DNA of 64,000 nucleotides from CAVORD01 sp963698535 (GTDB taxonomy: Bacteria; Bacteroidota; Bacteroidia; Bacteroidales; VadinHA17), in assembly GCA_963698535.1 (NCBI GenBank), contig CAVORD010000001.1, forward strand, positions 2,084,962-2,148,961, read 5' to 3'. The notes under the pieces were generated by a model. The model made no database searches and was not told where the DNA came from. It saw only the letters and a list, made by a program, of their open reading frames with translations. Of the stretch, positions 38,959 to 48,306 are shown in pieces; positions within the stretch are counted from its first letter, which is position 1; each line of letters opens with the position of its first letter. Made by a program: the position numbers and the translations under genes.

Positions 38959-39186
38959 TTAGATAGCCTGGTCTATAATCGCATACAACCCCTGAATGAA
39001 TTGTCCAACATTTTTAGCCCGGATATTCATGACTTCCTGCTGGACAAACTCTGGCAGGGGGTATTCCTGAATTTTCTGGGAGCGTTTTCCGTTGAGAACA
39101 CCGGCTTTGAAATCTTCATCGATCAAAGCGCGGGTCGCAATCGCATTAAGGTGAGCTTTTGAAGCTATTTGAGTTTGAGCAAGCAT
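38959..39186 (-). CDS. Small helical protein resembling NHLP-type peptides
   Basis: A 75-residue soluble protein from ATG 39186 (MLAQTQIASKAHLNAI). The middle, ATRALIDEDFKAGVLNG and then QEYPLPEFVQQEVMNIRAKN, has the layout of NHLP/Os1348-type leader-like peptides: R/A-L-x-D-x-x-F-x-x-x-L-L-x-G, a turn, and a second helix with I-R-A. Those families are RiPP precursors or stand-alone helical proteins common in Chloroflexi and actinobacteria. There is no cysteine or Ser/Thr core tail and no modification enzyme nearby, so a RiPP role is unproven. Its ATG lies four bases after the stop of the 51-residue ORF. Confidence 0.55.
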   Translation of the reverse strand: MLAQTQIASKAHLNAIATRALIDEDFKAGVLNGKRSQKIQEYPLPEFVQQEVMNIRAKNVGQFIQGLYAIIDQAI

Positions 39187-39190
39187 TTTC

Positions 39191-39346
39191 TTACCCTCCA
39201 ATACCACCAGGGGCTGGGCCAAGGGTAGCCATCACATCAGTGCCTGAAATCAGGCTGGATGCGAGTACCAATGAAATGAATACAATCCTGATCACCAGGG
39301 ATAATTTACCGGAAACAATTAGTTGTTTGAATTTGGCAGCGTACAT
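39191..39346 (-). CDS. 51-residue exported or membrane peptide
   Basis: Reads MYAAKFKQLIVSGKLSLVIR, then a hydrophobic segment (IVFISLVLASSLISG, about 21-35) and a short tail DVMATLGPAPGGIGG ending at TAA 39191-39193. A strong ribosome site AAGGAGAAAGAA directly precedes ATG 39346. Basic N-terminus plus hydrophobic core plus Ala-x-Ser/Gly region look like a secretion signal releasing a tail of about 15 residues rich in Gly and Pro. It is followed four bases later by the NHLP-like gene, so they are an operon. No family recognised; a secreted signal peptide is one possibility. Confidence 0.55.
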   Translation of the reverse strand: MYAAKFKQLIVSGKLSLVIRIVFISLVLASSLISGTDVMATLGPAPGGIGG

Positions 39347-39510
39347 TTCTTTCTCCTTAAATAGTTTTCATCATTTTAGTGGACATGTTATGAACGAAGT
39401 TCTGAACAAATTCGGGTTATTTACCTCCTTTCTTCTCAAAACGAGCGTACCTTGCTTTTTTGTCAGGTTTTTCCAGGCAATCTGATCCAAAGATGCGCAG
39501 ATACTTAAAC

Positions 39511-39542
39511 AAAAATTGGGCTGGTGATGAAGATACCAGCCC
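39511..39542 (-). terminator. Rho-independent terminator of the ANT(6)-like gene
   Basis: GGGCTGGT (39518-39525) and ACCAGCCC (39535-39542) form the stem; on the minus strand AA and five T follow. It isolates the small-peptide operon from the upstream gene. Confidence 0.8.
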
Positions 39543-39605
39543 CCCTTCTTTCCTTGTTAAGGCGAATGGATAATTAGGATAATGTGATCAGGATGCCATT
39601 GCACT

Positions 39606-40481
39606 TCAGGGATCGAAGCTGGATACATCTGGCGGCAATGTCTGGATCAAGGCAATAAATTCCGTTACGCGTGAATCATCCTGATGTGGATACGAAAATC
39701 CAAAATGATGGGCAACATCCTGGGCAATGCGACGGAACAAATCTCCCATAGTATATAACGATTCCCATACATTTTCGGAATTTGCACCCGAAAAACAGGA
39801 TTTCAGCACCCCCCAGAGGTCATAGTTAAATTGCTGTTCGAAGAAGCGGCCCAGTTTACCCGGTGAGCGGGAAAAATCTGTTTGGATTCCGTAATACCAG
39901 GTGAGCATTTTTCGCAATTCCCCATGGAGGATTACATCCTGGTAATATTTGGGGGCAATCATCTCTCTTCGCCAGAGACCTTTGGCTGTATAGGGCATCA
40001 ACCACCAGAATTCATTGCAGCAATCATCGAATTGTTTCTCTGTGGGCGGCACTGGCAGATACCCGAGATCACTCGGAGGCAGAATTTTTCCGCAGCGGTC
40101 GTCCTTGTCGAGGAGGATTTTACTGAGGCCATCGCCTTGCAGGGCTTCCTTCAGCTTTGATAGCAAGCAAAAAGTGAGGTCAATCCGGTTCCCATCGGTA
40201 AACTGCATCAGATACGCATAGCTGGATGTACTTCGGCTGGCAGCATCGCCCATTTCGTCAGGCAACTGGTAGATAATCGTATCGCCAAAATAACGGATGA
40301 TCGCAGGGTTGTGAATATAGGGGGCAATATCATCGACAAAATAAACAACATCGAAATCCTGGAAGATATCTCTGGGCATATTGGGGTTAACCCGCGACCC
40401 ATTCAAGACCACTGCCCGGATGCGCTCGTCGCTGCGGGCTAATTCTAGGATCAGATCAAACATCAGGGCTTCGCTGCGCAC
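39606..40481 (-). CDS. Aminoglycoside 6-adenylyltransferase-like nucleotidyltransferase
   Basis: A 291-residue intact protein of the ANT(6)/AadE family (PF04439). The nucleotidyltransferase motif VVLNGSRVNPNMPRDIFQDF with DFDVVYFVDD is at residues 24-51 (G-S then D-x-D), and the downstream IDLTFCLL, FWWLMPYTAKGLWR and MLTWYYGI are family landmarks. True resistance enzymes inactivate streptomycin; chromosomal relatives in environmental anaerobes are common and often untested. Normal length, no mobile element nearby, flanked by a terminator downstream and the MalT/SARP regulator upstream with a 21-base gap. I would not infer resistance from sequence alone. Confidence 0.87.
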   Translation of the reverse strand: MRSEALMFDLILELARSDERIRAVVLNGSRVNPNMPRDIFQDFDVVYFVDDIAPYIHNPAIIRYFGDTIIYQLPDEMGDAASRSTSSYAYLMQFTDGNRIDLTFCLLSKLKEALQGDGLSKILLDKDDRCGKILPPSDLGYLPVPPTEKQFDDCCNEFWWLMPYTAKGLWRREMIAPKYYQDVILHGELRKMLTWYYGIQTDFSRSPGKLGRFFEQQFNYDLWGVLKSCFSGANSENVWESLYTMGDLFRRIAQDVAHHFGFSYPHQDDSRVTEFIALIQTLPPDVSSFDP

Positions 40482-40502
40482 TCAACTACCTCCCGGGATC
40501 GA

Positions 40503-43500
40503 TCAACTAAGCTGTTGATAGAATTCTTTAAGACTGGGATCAGGCTCCATTCCCATTTCTTCCTTCAGGGTAGCCTGGTAGCGTTTGTAATGTTTCCGCG
40601 CTCCCTTTTTATCTCCCAGGGCAGCCAAACACTGAATGATCCTGAGATGATAATCGTCCTGGTAAGGATCGAAATCTATCGCCCGCTGGTAGATCTCAAG
40701 TGCAGTTTGTAATTTGCGTTTCTCATAATAATCTTCACCCATCTCACCGAGGATCTGACGGAAGCGGCTCTGAAGCTCAAAGCGGCGTTTATCCGCCCAG
40801 GGCATGTCAATATCTTCGAGAAAATCGGTCTGGTAGAGTTCCACAACCCGGCGCATGGTCGTACGGCGTTCGACGGAAGCGTCCAGCTCATCCAGGTCTG
40901 ACAACAGCTTCTCGACTTCATCCACATCATAATAGATCTGAGCTTCAGGAGAGAACTGATAATATCCATCCTGGAAGACAATGATTGTCTTGCTTCCCAG
41001 AGCTTTGCGCACCCGCCACAGGGTTGCATGAAAATTACTGTTGATCTTGGCCTGGGAGAAATCCGGCCAGAAGGCCAGGGCAATCTCATCCTTGGTGACC
41101 TTCTTGCGGTCGAGGATCAAATAGAACAAAGCCCGCGCACCTACAGAACTCCATGCTCGGTGAGGCAGATTGCTCCCGTTCAACCGAATCCGCCCCTGGT
41201 CCAGCCCAAAGACATTCAATTGTACAGATTCCTCTTCTTCTTCCTGCTTCTCCGTTATCAAATCGTCTAAGGTCGGCAAAGACTGATTTGCTCTTTGGAT
41301 CATGGAGTCAGCCTGAGGTGAATGGAGCTTTATAATCTGATCACCGATGGTGTCGAAATTGCTACGAATAGCATTTACTAAGAACTGGTCATAACCCAGA
41401 ATAGCCGTGACCTCCAAAGCCTTTTGTAAATACTCCAAAGCCAGATCATCTGAACCCTCGTTGCGTAGAAGAATGGCATAGTAGAAATGCAATTCGACCT
41501 GATTTTGGGAGGCAGATATTTTTTCTTCCTCAATTTTTTTCTGAAGAGAGGAGAAGATATTTTGTGCAAGGCCTGATTGTCCCATAGCCAGGTAGAGCCT
41601 GGCAAAGCGCAGCTGATAAGGAAACTCCTCAATGTCCCCTTTCTGGATCCTTGCTAGCTCTCGGATATGATACATTGCAGAAGTAAAATCCTGTTTATGG
41701 ATCTCAATCTCAATCATTCCAGAGAAAGCATCAGCCTGGGCGGCCAGTTCATTATGTTTCTCTGCGTGCTGACTCGCATACTGATAAAAATCCTCAGCCT
41801 GCTTCCACTCACCAAGTTCCCGGAGTAAATCAGCCTGACCGTTGTAAATATACGCCATCAACCGACTATTGTTATTGTATTTTGCTACCTCCAGACCCTG
41901 GAGGTAATGCACCCACGCTTCTGAATACTTTCCCATCAAGAAGTTTAGATACGCATAATTATTATGCCCGGTAGCTAAGTCTGTGAAATTTGTTCTGGTC
42001 CTGCGAGCAAGATCAAGGGCTTCCCGGTAACTGACCTGGGCCTCGAAAATATCTCCAGCATCAATAGCAATAAAGCCAATATCCGCCAGAGTCATAACCA
42101 ACTCATGTGCCTGGCGCGGATGAAAGGTCTCCTCCAACATCTCTCGAAGAGCATTGGCGGCTTGCTTCAAACATGTCAGGGCGGCGTCAGGGTTTCCAAG
42201 AAAATACGAGGTCATCCCTTTCAAGCGTTCAGCCTGATACCAGTAATAGCGGTCCAATCCGAATTCCTCAACTTTTTCCTGAACCGATTTAGCCCAATTT
42301 GCAGCCTCCTGGTAATGACCCGAAAACCGCAATACCATCCCCCGGCTAACCATTAGATTGCAGTAAGTATTATGATCGCCGTTCGCGATCAAAATCTCTT
42401 CAGCAATATCCATAAGTTCAAGGGCCAGATCGAATTCACCTCGGGTAACCTTGTATTTTGCCATGTTCAGCAACAGATCCGGGGCGTGGACGACCAACTC
42501 CGGGGCGTCGGCGATCTGGGCATACCACTCCTCCAGCAGCCGGGCCTGCCCAGAGAGATAGATCTCACCGGACACCTGATCGACCAGGGATACAGCAGAA
42601 GCCCGATCCTCAGCAAGGAAGTAATGAGAGATCGCCTTGACCAGTTGGCTTTCCTGCTGGTACCAGCGGGCAATGCAACCATGCAGTTCTGGCAGCCGCT
42701 CCGGGTAAGTCTCCGCCAGCCTGCCCTGCAGGAATTCCGAAAACAGTTGGTGGTAGCGGTAATGGGTTTCTACCTTGGATTCGGACGAGGACGAGAGGAA
42801 AAGGTTAAGCTCATCGAGTTGTTTGATGATCTTCCTGGCATCCTTGATCCCAAGGATATGGTTAGCCAGCGGGATGGAAAATTCATCTACCAGGCTGGTC
42901 GCGAAGAGGAAATCGATCAGGGACTCCGGCAGGGAATGGATAACCTCATCTGCCAGGTAGGTATAGACATGCTCTCTGGCTCCTGTGATCTTAGGAATCT
43001 CGAGGGTGAGGTTCTCAGAACGCAGCGCCAGCAAAATCGCCACGATCCAACCTTCGGCCTGGTCCAGGATCGCTTTGACTGATCTGGAGTAAGCTGGATG
43101 TGGTAATACTTCCAGCACAGCTCTACGATCTCCTCCTGGCGGAACTTGAGGTCTCCTTCACCGATGATGGCTAGCTGTTCCTGGACGTAAAGCAGGGCAG
43201 TCGGGATGCCATAGACATTGCGGGAACCGATCAGGATGCGCAGGTGATCGGGAAGGTAATTGATGAAGGCCTCGATGAAATCTGCGATCTCCGGTTCGTC
43301 AGAGACGAGGTGGTAGTCATCGAGGACGAAGATACTGAAATCCTGAAGGGTTTCTTCGAGCTGGTTGACCAATCGATAGGCCAATTCCTGGGGAGAAGGA
43401 AGCCCTTGCTCCAGAGAGAGGGCGAGGTCATTGCCAAATTCTGGGTGGTGAAGCTGGAAGGACTGAAGGACATTCTCGTAGAAGATCGCCAGATTATTAT

Positions 43501-43708
43501 CTTCCGAGGTGATGCGGTACCAGTAAACCACTGCATCGATATCCTCGGCAAAATCCACCAGAAGGGTTGTCTTGCCGTAACCGGCCGGGGCGCAGACAAA
43601 TAACACCTTGCGGTGGATATTGTTATGCAAGGTGTCAAGCAATCTCAGACGGTGAAGGGTTCTCGGCTGCCGGCGCGGTGGCACCAGCTTGACATTTGGG
43701 GAGAGCAT
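40503..43708 (-). CDS. MalT-like STAND ATPase with C-terminal SARP/BTAD transcription regulator, frameshifted
   Basis: About 1,068 residues. N-terminal STAND/NACHT-like ATPase with Walker A CAPAGYGKTTLL (about 39-50) and Walker B IFVLDDYH near 145; a winged-helix region; a long TPR solenoid (residues about 330-800, with units such as ATGHNNYAYLNFLMGKYSEA); and a C-terminal winged helix (VTKDEIALAFWPDFSQAK) plus bacterial transcriptional activation domain (FRQILGEMGEDYYEKRKLQT and ALGDKKGARKHYKRY). This combines MalT-type sensing with a SARP output, common in Chloroflexi. The single break near 43,090 looks like one missing G (GATCAGTCAAA), unlike the extra bases elsewhere. Divergent from nothing; faces the ANT(6)-like gene, 21 bases upstream of it, so they may be co-transcribed. 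Confidence 0.85.
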
Positions 43709-43818
43709 CTCGCTGCCTTTCCAGGCTGGTTAATTAAAAAGCGATCACAGTGTATCGAGATTCAAATAGCTTATAATTCATTATATACAAAGATTGATAA
43801 TAACGGGTGAAAGTGGGG

Positions 43819-44698
43819 TTATTTACGCCCAGGCTGACGAGAATGGAGCCATCCTTCGACAGCAAAGATTATCAATGCCAACCAGACGATACTGAACCCG
43901 ATCAATCTCTGGGTAGAAAGGGCCTCCCCAAAGACCACCACCCCAATGAGGAACTGGCCAGTGGGCGCAAGATACTGTAAAATCCCGATCATCGAGAGAG
44001 GAATTGCTTGAGCCGCAGCGGCAAACATCAGGAGTGGGACAGTCGTCACCACCCCGGCGCCGACCATAAGCAGGTCGGAAGTCAGACCGGTATGCAGAAA
44101 AGCGCCATCCCCGCGCATCTGGGTAAAGATCAGCCAAGCCAGGGCAAACGGGAAGAGGATTCCGGTTTCGAGTGTCATCCCCTGGATGGGGCCAAGCGGG
44201 GTGATCTTTTTGAGCAGGCCGTAGATCCCAAAAGTGAAGGCCAATGAGAGTGAGATCCACGGGAGAGAACCAACCTGAAAGGCGAGGAAGATCACCCCAA
44301 CGGCTGCCAGTCCAATCGGAACCCACTGCCACGGACGCAGCCGCTCCTTGAGGAACACCACACCCAGTGTGACGCTGACCAGCGGATTGATGAAATATCC
44401 CAGGCTGGCTTCGACGATAAAACCGGCATTCACCGCCCAGACATAGATCGAGCCAATTGACACCGATCGAGGATGGCGATCAGCAGGAAGGTCCAGCGGA
44501 TCTGGGAGAGGACGTTTGCTGGCGGAAGCGATCCCAGCGACGGGTGATGGTCATGATCACCAGCATGATGACGAACGACCAGGCGATCCGGTGAGCGATC
44601 AGCTCCAGGGCAGGGACATGCTGGAGCCACTTCCAATAGATCGGGAAAAGCCCCCAGATGATGTAGGTGCCAATGCCAAGCCAGATACCACGTTTCAT
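43819..44698 (-). CDS. rarD: RarD-like EamA permease, frameshifted
   Basis: About 292 residues with ten membrane segments, of the drug/metabolite transporter superfamily, RarD subfamily. The start MKRGIWLGIGTYIIWGLFPIYW and HRIAWSFVIMLV are typical, as are NPLVSVTLGVVFLKERL and LQYLAPTGQFLIGV. A break near 44,490 separates the first two helices; the span is 3n+1, consistent with one extra base. Substrate unknown (RarD was named for chloramphenicol sensitivity in other bacteria). The gene overlaps nothing; the third GNAT-like gene lies 29 bases upstream in the same direction. Confidence 0.87.
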
Positions 44699-44727
44699 GA
44701 TGCTTTTCTGGTGAGGCGATCAAGCGG

Positions 44728-45860
44728 CTAGAGCTTCTTCTTGTAGACCCGGTGGGTTTTGACCCACTCAGCGCCAAAGGTGAGCTGGTCGTTCATCGAG
44801 CGGGTGTTCTCGGTGCCGACCTGGACCAGGTCGGCATGCCAGTATTGTGAGTCGGTGATCATGCGGGCCAGTTCAGTGTACATCACGGCATTTGCGCCGC
44901 GTCCCTGATATTCCGGCAGCACGCCGACCCCGTTGAGGATCACCCAGTCGGTGGTCTTGTAGGCCCGCAGGATGTGCCACCAGCCAAAGGGGAACAGGCT
45001 GCCTTTGGCTTTCTGCAGCCCGCCGGAGATATCCGGATAGGCAAACACGAAGCCGACGATCTCGTCCTCCTTCATCACCAGGGTGATCAGCCCAGGGTCG
45101 GCGATCTGGATCAGGTCTTCGGCCATCCAGGCAAATTCTTCATCCGTCATCGGGTAATAGCCGGGGATCTCGACGAAAGGCGCGGCGGTGCAAGTCTCCG
45201 ATGGCAGGGACGATGCGTGCGCAAGTTCCTGCTTTGGACTCGAAGTGCCGGGCATAGAAACCAGCTGCGTTCGGCCATCCGTTTGGAGATGCTGCAGCAC
45301 CCGCTCGGGGACATTGCCTTCTGCCTTTCGGTGGATGTGCCCGGATAGCGTATCGCGGTACGGTTGGTAGCCGGAATCCTTGATATAGGCATCATAATAC
45401 GGATAGTTGTAAGTCACATCCAGGGCGGCACGCAGATCGAAGCCTTCGACGAGCACACCGCCGGCGAAAGCACCCAGCAGCCCCTTGGGGCCGTAGATCG
45501 TATCCAGGCCGCGGGCAGAAGCCCATTCATCCACCTGCGCGGAAGAGTCATCCGGGCAGCTTCGATATTTTCCACAACATCAAAATAGCCGATAAAAGCA
45601 GCCTTCTGCCCTGGTACTGTTGTAGGCGGTGTTCTCCATCACGCAGATGCGGGCCAGCACCTCGATCGCCTTCCTCGACGATGAAGAAATCCGCCTCAGA
45701 GTGCTTGAAGAAGGGATGTTGGGTCTTGTCCAGCAGCTTGCGCTGCCCGGCTTTGAGCATCGGGACATAATAGGGATGGTCCTGGTACAGCTTATAAAGG
45801 GAAATCCACGAAGCGGTTGACATCGCGCTTGTTGGTGGTATCGATCAGGTGGATTTTCAT
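44728..45860 (-). CDS. GNAT-fold protein, paralogue 3 of 3, frameshifted
   Basis: About 377 residues, homologous along its length to the intact protein at 36497-37630, including YQDHPYYVPMLKAGQRKLL, TQHPFFKHSEADFFIVEE, GLDTIYGPKGLLGAF, FVEIPGYYPMTDEEFAWM, QIADPGLITLVMKEDEIVGF, FGWWHILRAYK and GVLPEYQGRGANAVMYTEL. The start MKIHLIDTTNKRDVNRFVD is ATG 45860. Breaks lie near 45,800, 45,670, 45,620, 45,555 and 45,290-45,200. It is encoded opposite to the other two and 7-8 kb away, next to rarD, so the family has spread within the genome. Confidence 0.75.
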
Positions 45861-45977
45861 GGGAGGAATTATAACCCAGTCGATATACGAGAATGCCCTC
45901 CAAAATCCGTTGCTTGTGCAAAGAGATAGTATAGAATAGACATACAACTTTTTATTGATTGACACAATGGAGATGCA

Positions 45978-47177
45978 ATGAGCGAAAAATACAAACTCTA
46001 CGGATACCGCTGGGTCGTGCTGGCAGTTTTCATGTTCACCAACCTGACAATCCAGGTCTTGTGGATCTCGTATGCACCGATCACCGGGGATGCGGCCCAG
46101 TTCTACGGCGTCACCGACCTGCAGATCGGACTGCTCTCGATGGTGTTCATGATCGCATACCTCCCGCTCTCGATCCCGGCCTCATGGCTGATCGACACCT
46201 ACGGATTCAAGATCGCAGTGGGGATCGGGGTGATGCTGATGGGCGTGTTTGGTCTGCTGCGCGGCTTTGCAGGCACGAACTATACACTGGTACTGTGGAG
46301 CACGATCGGGATCGCAGCAGCGCAGCCCTTCCTGCTAAACGCGTGGACGACGCTACCCGCCAAATGGTTCCCGGTGGAGGGACGGGCGACTGCTGTGGGG
46401 ATCGTCACATTGGCGAACCTGGTTGGCACGGCGCTGGGGATGGTACTGACTCCGGTCCTGATTGAGAGTATGTCGATCGCCAGAGTGCAGCTGGTCTATG
46501 GCGGATTTGCGGCTTTCTCATCGGTGCTGTTCCTGCTTCTGGCAAAGGAAAAACCAGCCACGCCACCTTGCGAGGAAGGCGAGGAAGACCGGGCATTGAT
46601 GCTGGACGGGCTGAAGCACGCCCTGACGATCAAACCCTTCTGGCTGTACCTGGCGGTTTCATTCATCGGGCTGGGAATTTTCAACGGGATCACAACCTGG
46701 GTGGAACTCATCATCCGGCCGCGTGGGTTTACACCAAATGATGCCGGCACTATGGGCGCATTGATGGTCTTGGGCGGGCTGATCGGGGCGGTGGTGCTGC
46801 CAGCTCTGTCTGACAAGGCCGGGAAACGCCAGCTCTATCTGATGATCGCCTTCATCGGCGCAATCCCCGGACTGGTGGGGGTCACCTTCGCAACCACACC
46901 ACTGCTGTTATTCGGTTCTGCGGCAGTAATGGGGTTCTTCCTGGTGAGCGCTTTGCCGATCGGGATGCAGTATTCTGCCGAGATCACCTACCCCACCCCA
47001 GAAGGCACTTCCAATGGACTGATCCAACTGTTCGGGCAGGGAGCGGTGGTGTTTGTGTACATCATGGAAGCAATGAAGAGCTCTGACGGCTCGTTCACCC
47101 CTTCCCTGCTGCTGGCAATCGGTCTGCTGGCGCTTAGTGTGTTGATCTCGACCCAATTGAAAGATCCGGTAAAATAG
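45978..47177 (+). CDS. Major facilitator superfamily transporter
   Basis: A 399-residue intact protein with 12 predicted membrane helices and a cytoplasmic loop around residues 185-205 (AKEKPATPPCEEGEEDRALM). The MFS motif-A-like WLIDTYGFKIAVGIG follows helix 2 and its C-terminal echo is LSDKAGKRQLYLM. Family features such as ITGDAAQFYGVTDLQIGLLSM resemble FLVCR/haem- or organic-solute-type MFS members of anaerobes. An AATGGAGATGC ribosome site precedes ATG 45978. Substrate not determinable. Confidence 0.88.
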   Translation: MSEKYKLYGYRWVVLAVFMFTNLTIQVLWISYAPITGDAAQFYGVTDLQIGLLSMVFMIAYLPLSIPASWLIDTYGFKIAVGIGVMLMGVFGLLRGFAGTNYTLVLWSTIGIAAAQPFLLNAWTTLPAKWFPVEGRATAVGIVTLANLVGTALGMVLTPVLIESMSIARVQLVYGGFAAFSSVLFLLLAKEKPATPPCEEGEEDRALMLDGLKHALTIKPFWLYLAVSFIGLGIFNGITTWVELIIRPRGFTPNDAGTMGALMVLGGLIGAVVLPALSDKAGKRQLYLMIAFIGAIPGLVGVTFATTPLLLFGSAAVMGFFLVSALPIGMQYSAEITYPTPEGTSNGLIQLFGQGAVVFVYIMEAMKSSDGSFTPSLLLAIGLLALSVLISTQLKDPVK

Positions 47178-47190
47178 CAGATTACAACTG

Positions 47191-48150
47191 CTAATCGCCC
47201 TCAGAACTGGCACAGCGAAAACCGAAATAATCAAATCGGGTCTCAGGATCTACCGATGGTCGGGCGGCTGCGCGGCAATAGGTGGGATGTGCATACCAAC
47301 TGCAGCCTTTGAGCATCCTTTCACTCCCTTCAGGCGGACCGGCAGGATTGAAAACAAAGCCGGGCTGGTATTCGCCCATCCAATCCTGCACCCATTCCGA
47401 TACATTCCCTCCAAGATCTAGCACCCCTGCCCAACTGGCTCCGGCTGGGAAACTTCCCACCGGAGATGTCTGGGGAAATCCTTCATCAAAGCGTTGATCG
47501 GCAAATGAAAGCGAGCAATTCGCGTCACAGTAATTCAGCTTGGATCCATCAAATTGGTCTCCCCAGGGATAGATGGCGCTTGCCTCCCCGCGGGCAGCAT
47601 ATTCCCATTCGGCTTCGGTAGGCAGACGCTCCCCAACCCACTGGCAGTAACTTCGGGCCTCCTCCCAGCTTACACAGACGACAGGATGGTCTGATTTAGT
47701 TTGGTCTTCAAAAGTCGCATCGCCCTTTCTGCAAGTCAGCGGTGGGGCACAGACACCCGCGTCGACACACAACTGGTATTGGGCATTGCTAACCTCTGTC
47801 TGGTCGATCCAGAAATCATTCAGGGATACCTGGTGCTGCGGACTTTCCCGCTGATAATACCAGCGGTTGCAGGTTTGATAATGCTGCTTGCACAATTCAA
47901 TCGCGGCTTCCACCTGGGAATCCGAGCTCCCCATTTGGAAAACGCCGCCAGGGATGAAGACCATCAAGATGCCATCTTTGGGTCGGAGTTCGGACTCAGG
48001 ATCAAGATCCTTCGGTGTTGGTGTGCTCAGAACCTCCACTTGCTGTTCAGCAGGCATTATCGCCGTATCTGATTCAAACGTCTCCCCCCGACAGGCGCTA
48101 ATATTAAGCGCCAACATGAGGCCAAACAATACTAATCTGCTTCTGCTCAA
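47191..48150 (-). CDS. Lipoprotein with formylglycine-generating-enzyme-like (SUMF1) domain
   Basis: A 319-residue intact protein. The signal peptide MSRSRLVLFGLMLALNISAC gives a lipobox at Cys20, so the protein is exported and lipid-anchored. After a spacer, residues 60-319 are an FGE-sulfatase domain (PF03781): FIPGGVFQMGS, FWIDQTEVSNAQY, PVVCVSWEEARSYCQWVGER, LPTEAEWEYAARG, LGGNVSEWVQDW, GCSWYAHPTYCRAAAR and YFGFRC. Many extracytoplasmic members are binding or signalling domains instead of enzymes; the Cys-rich end (GCSW, YCR) leaves activity possible. Convergent with the MFS gene. Confidence 0.88.
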   Translation of the reverse strand: MSRSRLVLFGLMLALNISACRGETFESDTAIMPAEQQVEVLSTPTPKDLDPESELRPKDGILMVFIPGGVFQMGSSDSQVEAAIELCKQHYQTCNRWYYQRESPQHQVSLNDFWIDQTEVSNAQYQLCVDAGVCAPPLTCRKGDATFEDQTKSDHPVVCVSWEEARSYCQWVGERLPTEAEWEYAARGEASAIYPWGDQFDGSKLNYCDANCSLSFADQRFDEGFPQTSPVGSFPAGASWAGVLDLGGNVSEWVQDWMGEYQPGFVFNPAGPPEGSERMLKGCSWYAHPTYCRAAARPSVDPETRFDYFGFRCASSEGD

Positions 48151-48306
48151 TAGTCACCACCCGATTCAATTTCACCCTGAAAGTTACTGGATTGAGATCC
48201 AAGGTATTTTCAGTATAGAGGATTTTTACCGAAATATAAATTAGCCAATGATTAATCGGATGCGTCGTTTTCTGGGACCTCTAATTTCCTGTATAATAAA
48301 TTCAAG

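Noticed and set aside
39159..39485. A 108-residue plus-strand open frame
   Set aside because: It is the shadow of the two small minus-strand ORFs, which have ribosome sites and a sensible operon layout.
39606..40481. Antibiotic resistance gene call (aadE)
   Set aside because: Family resemblance to ANT(6) is clear, but environmental relatives are common and no resistance context or mobile element is present, so I left the gene symbol empty.
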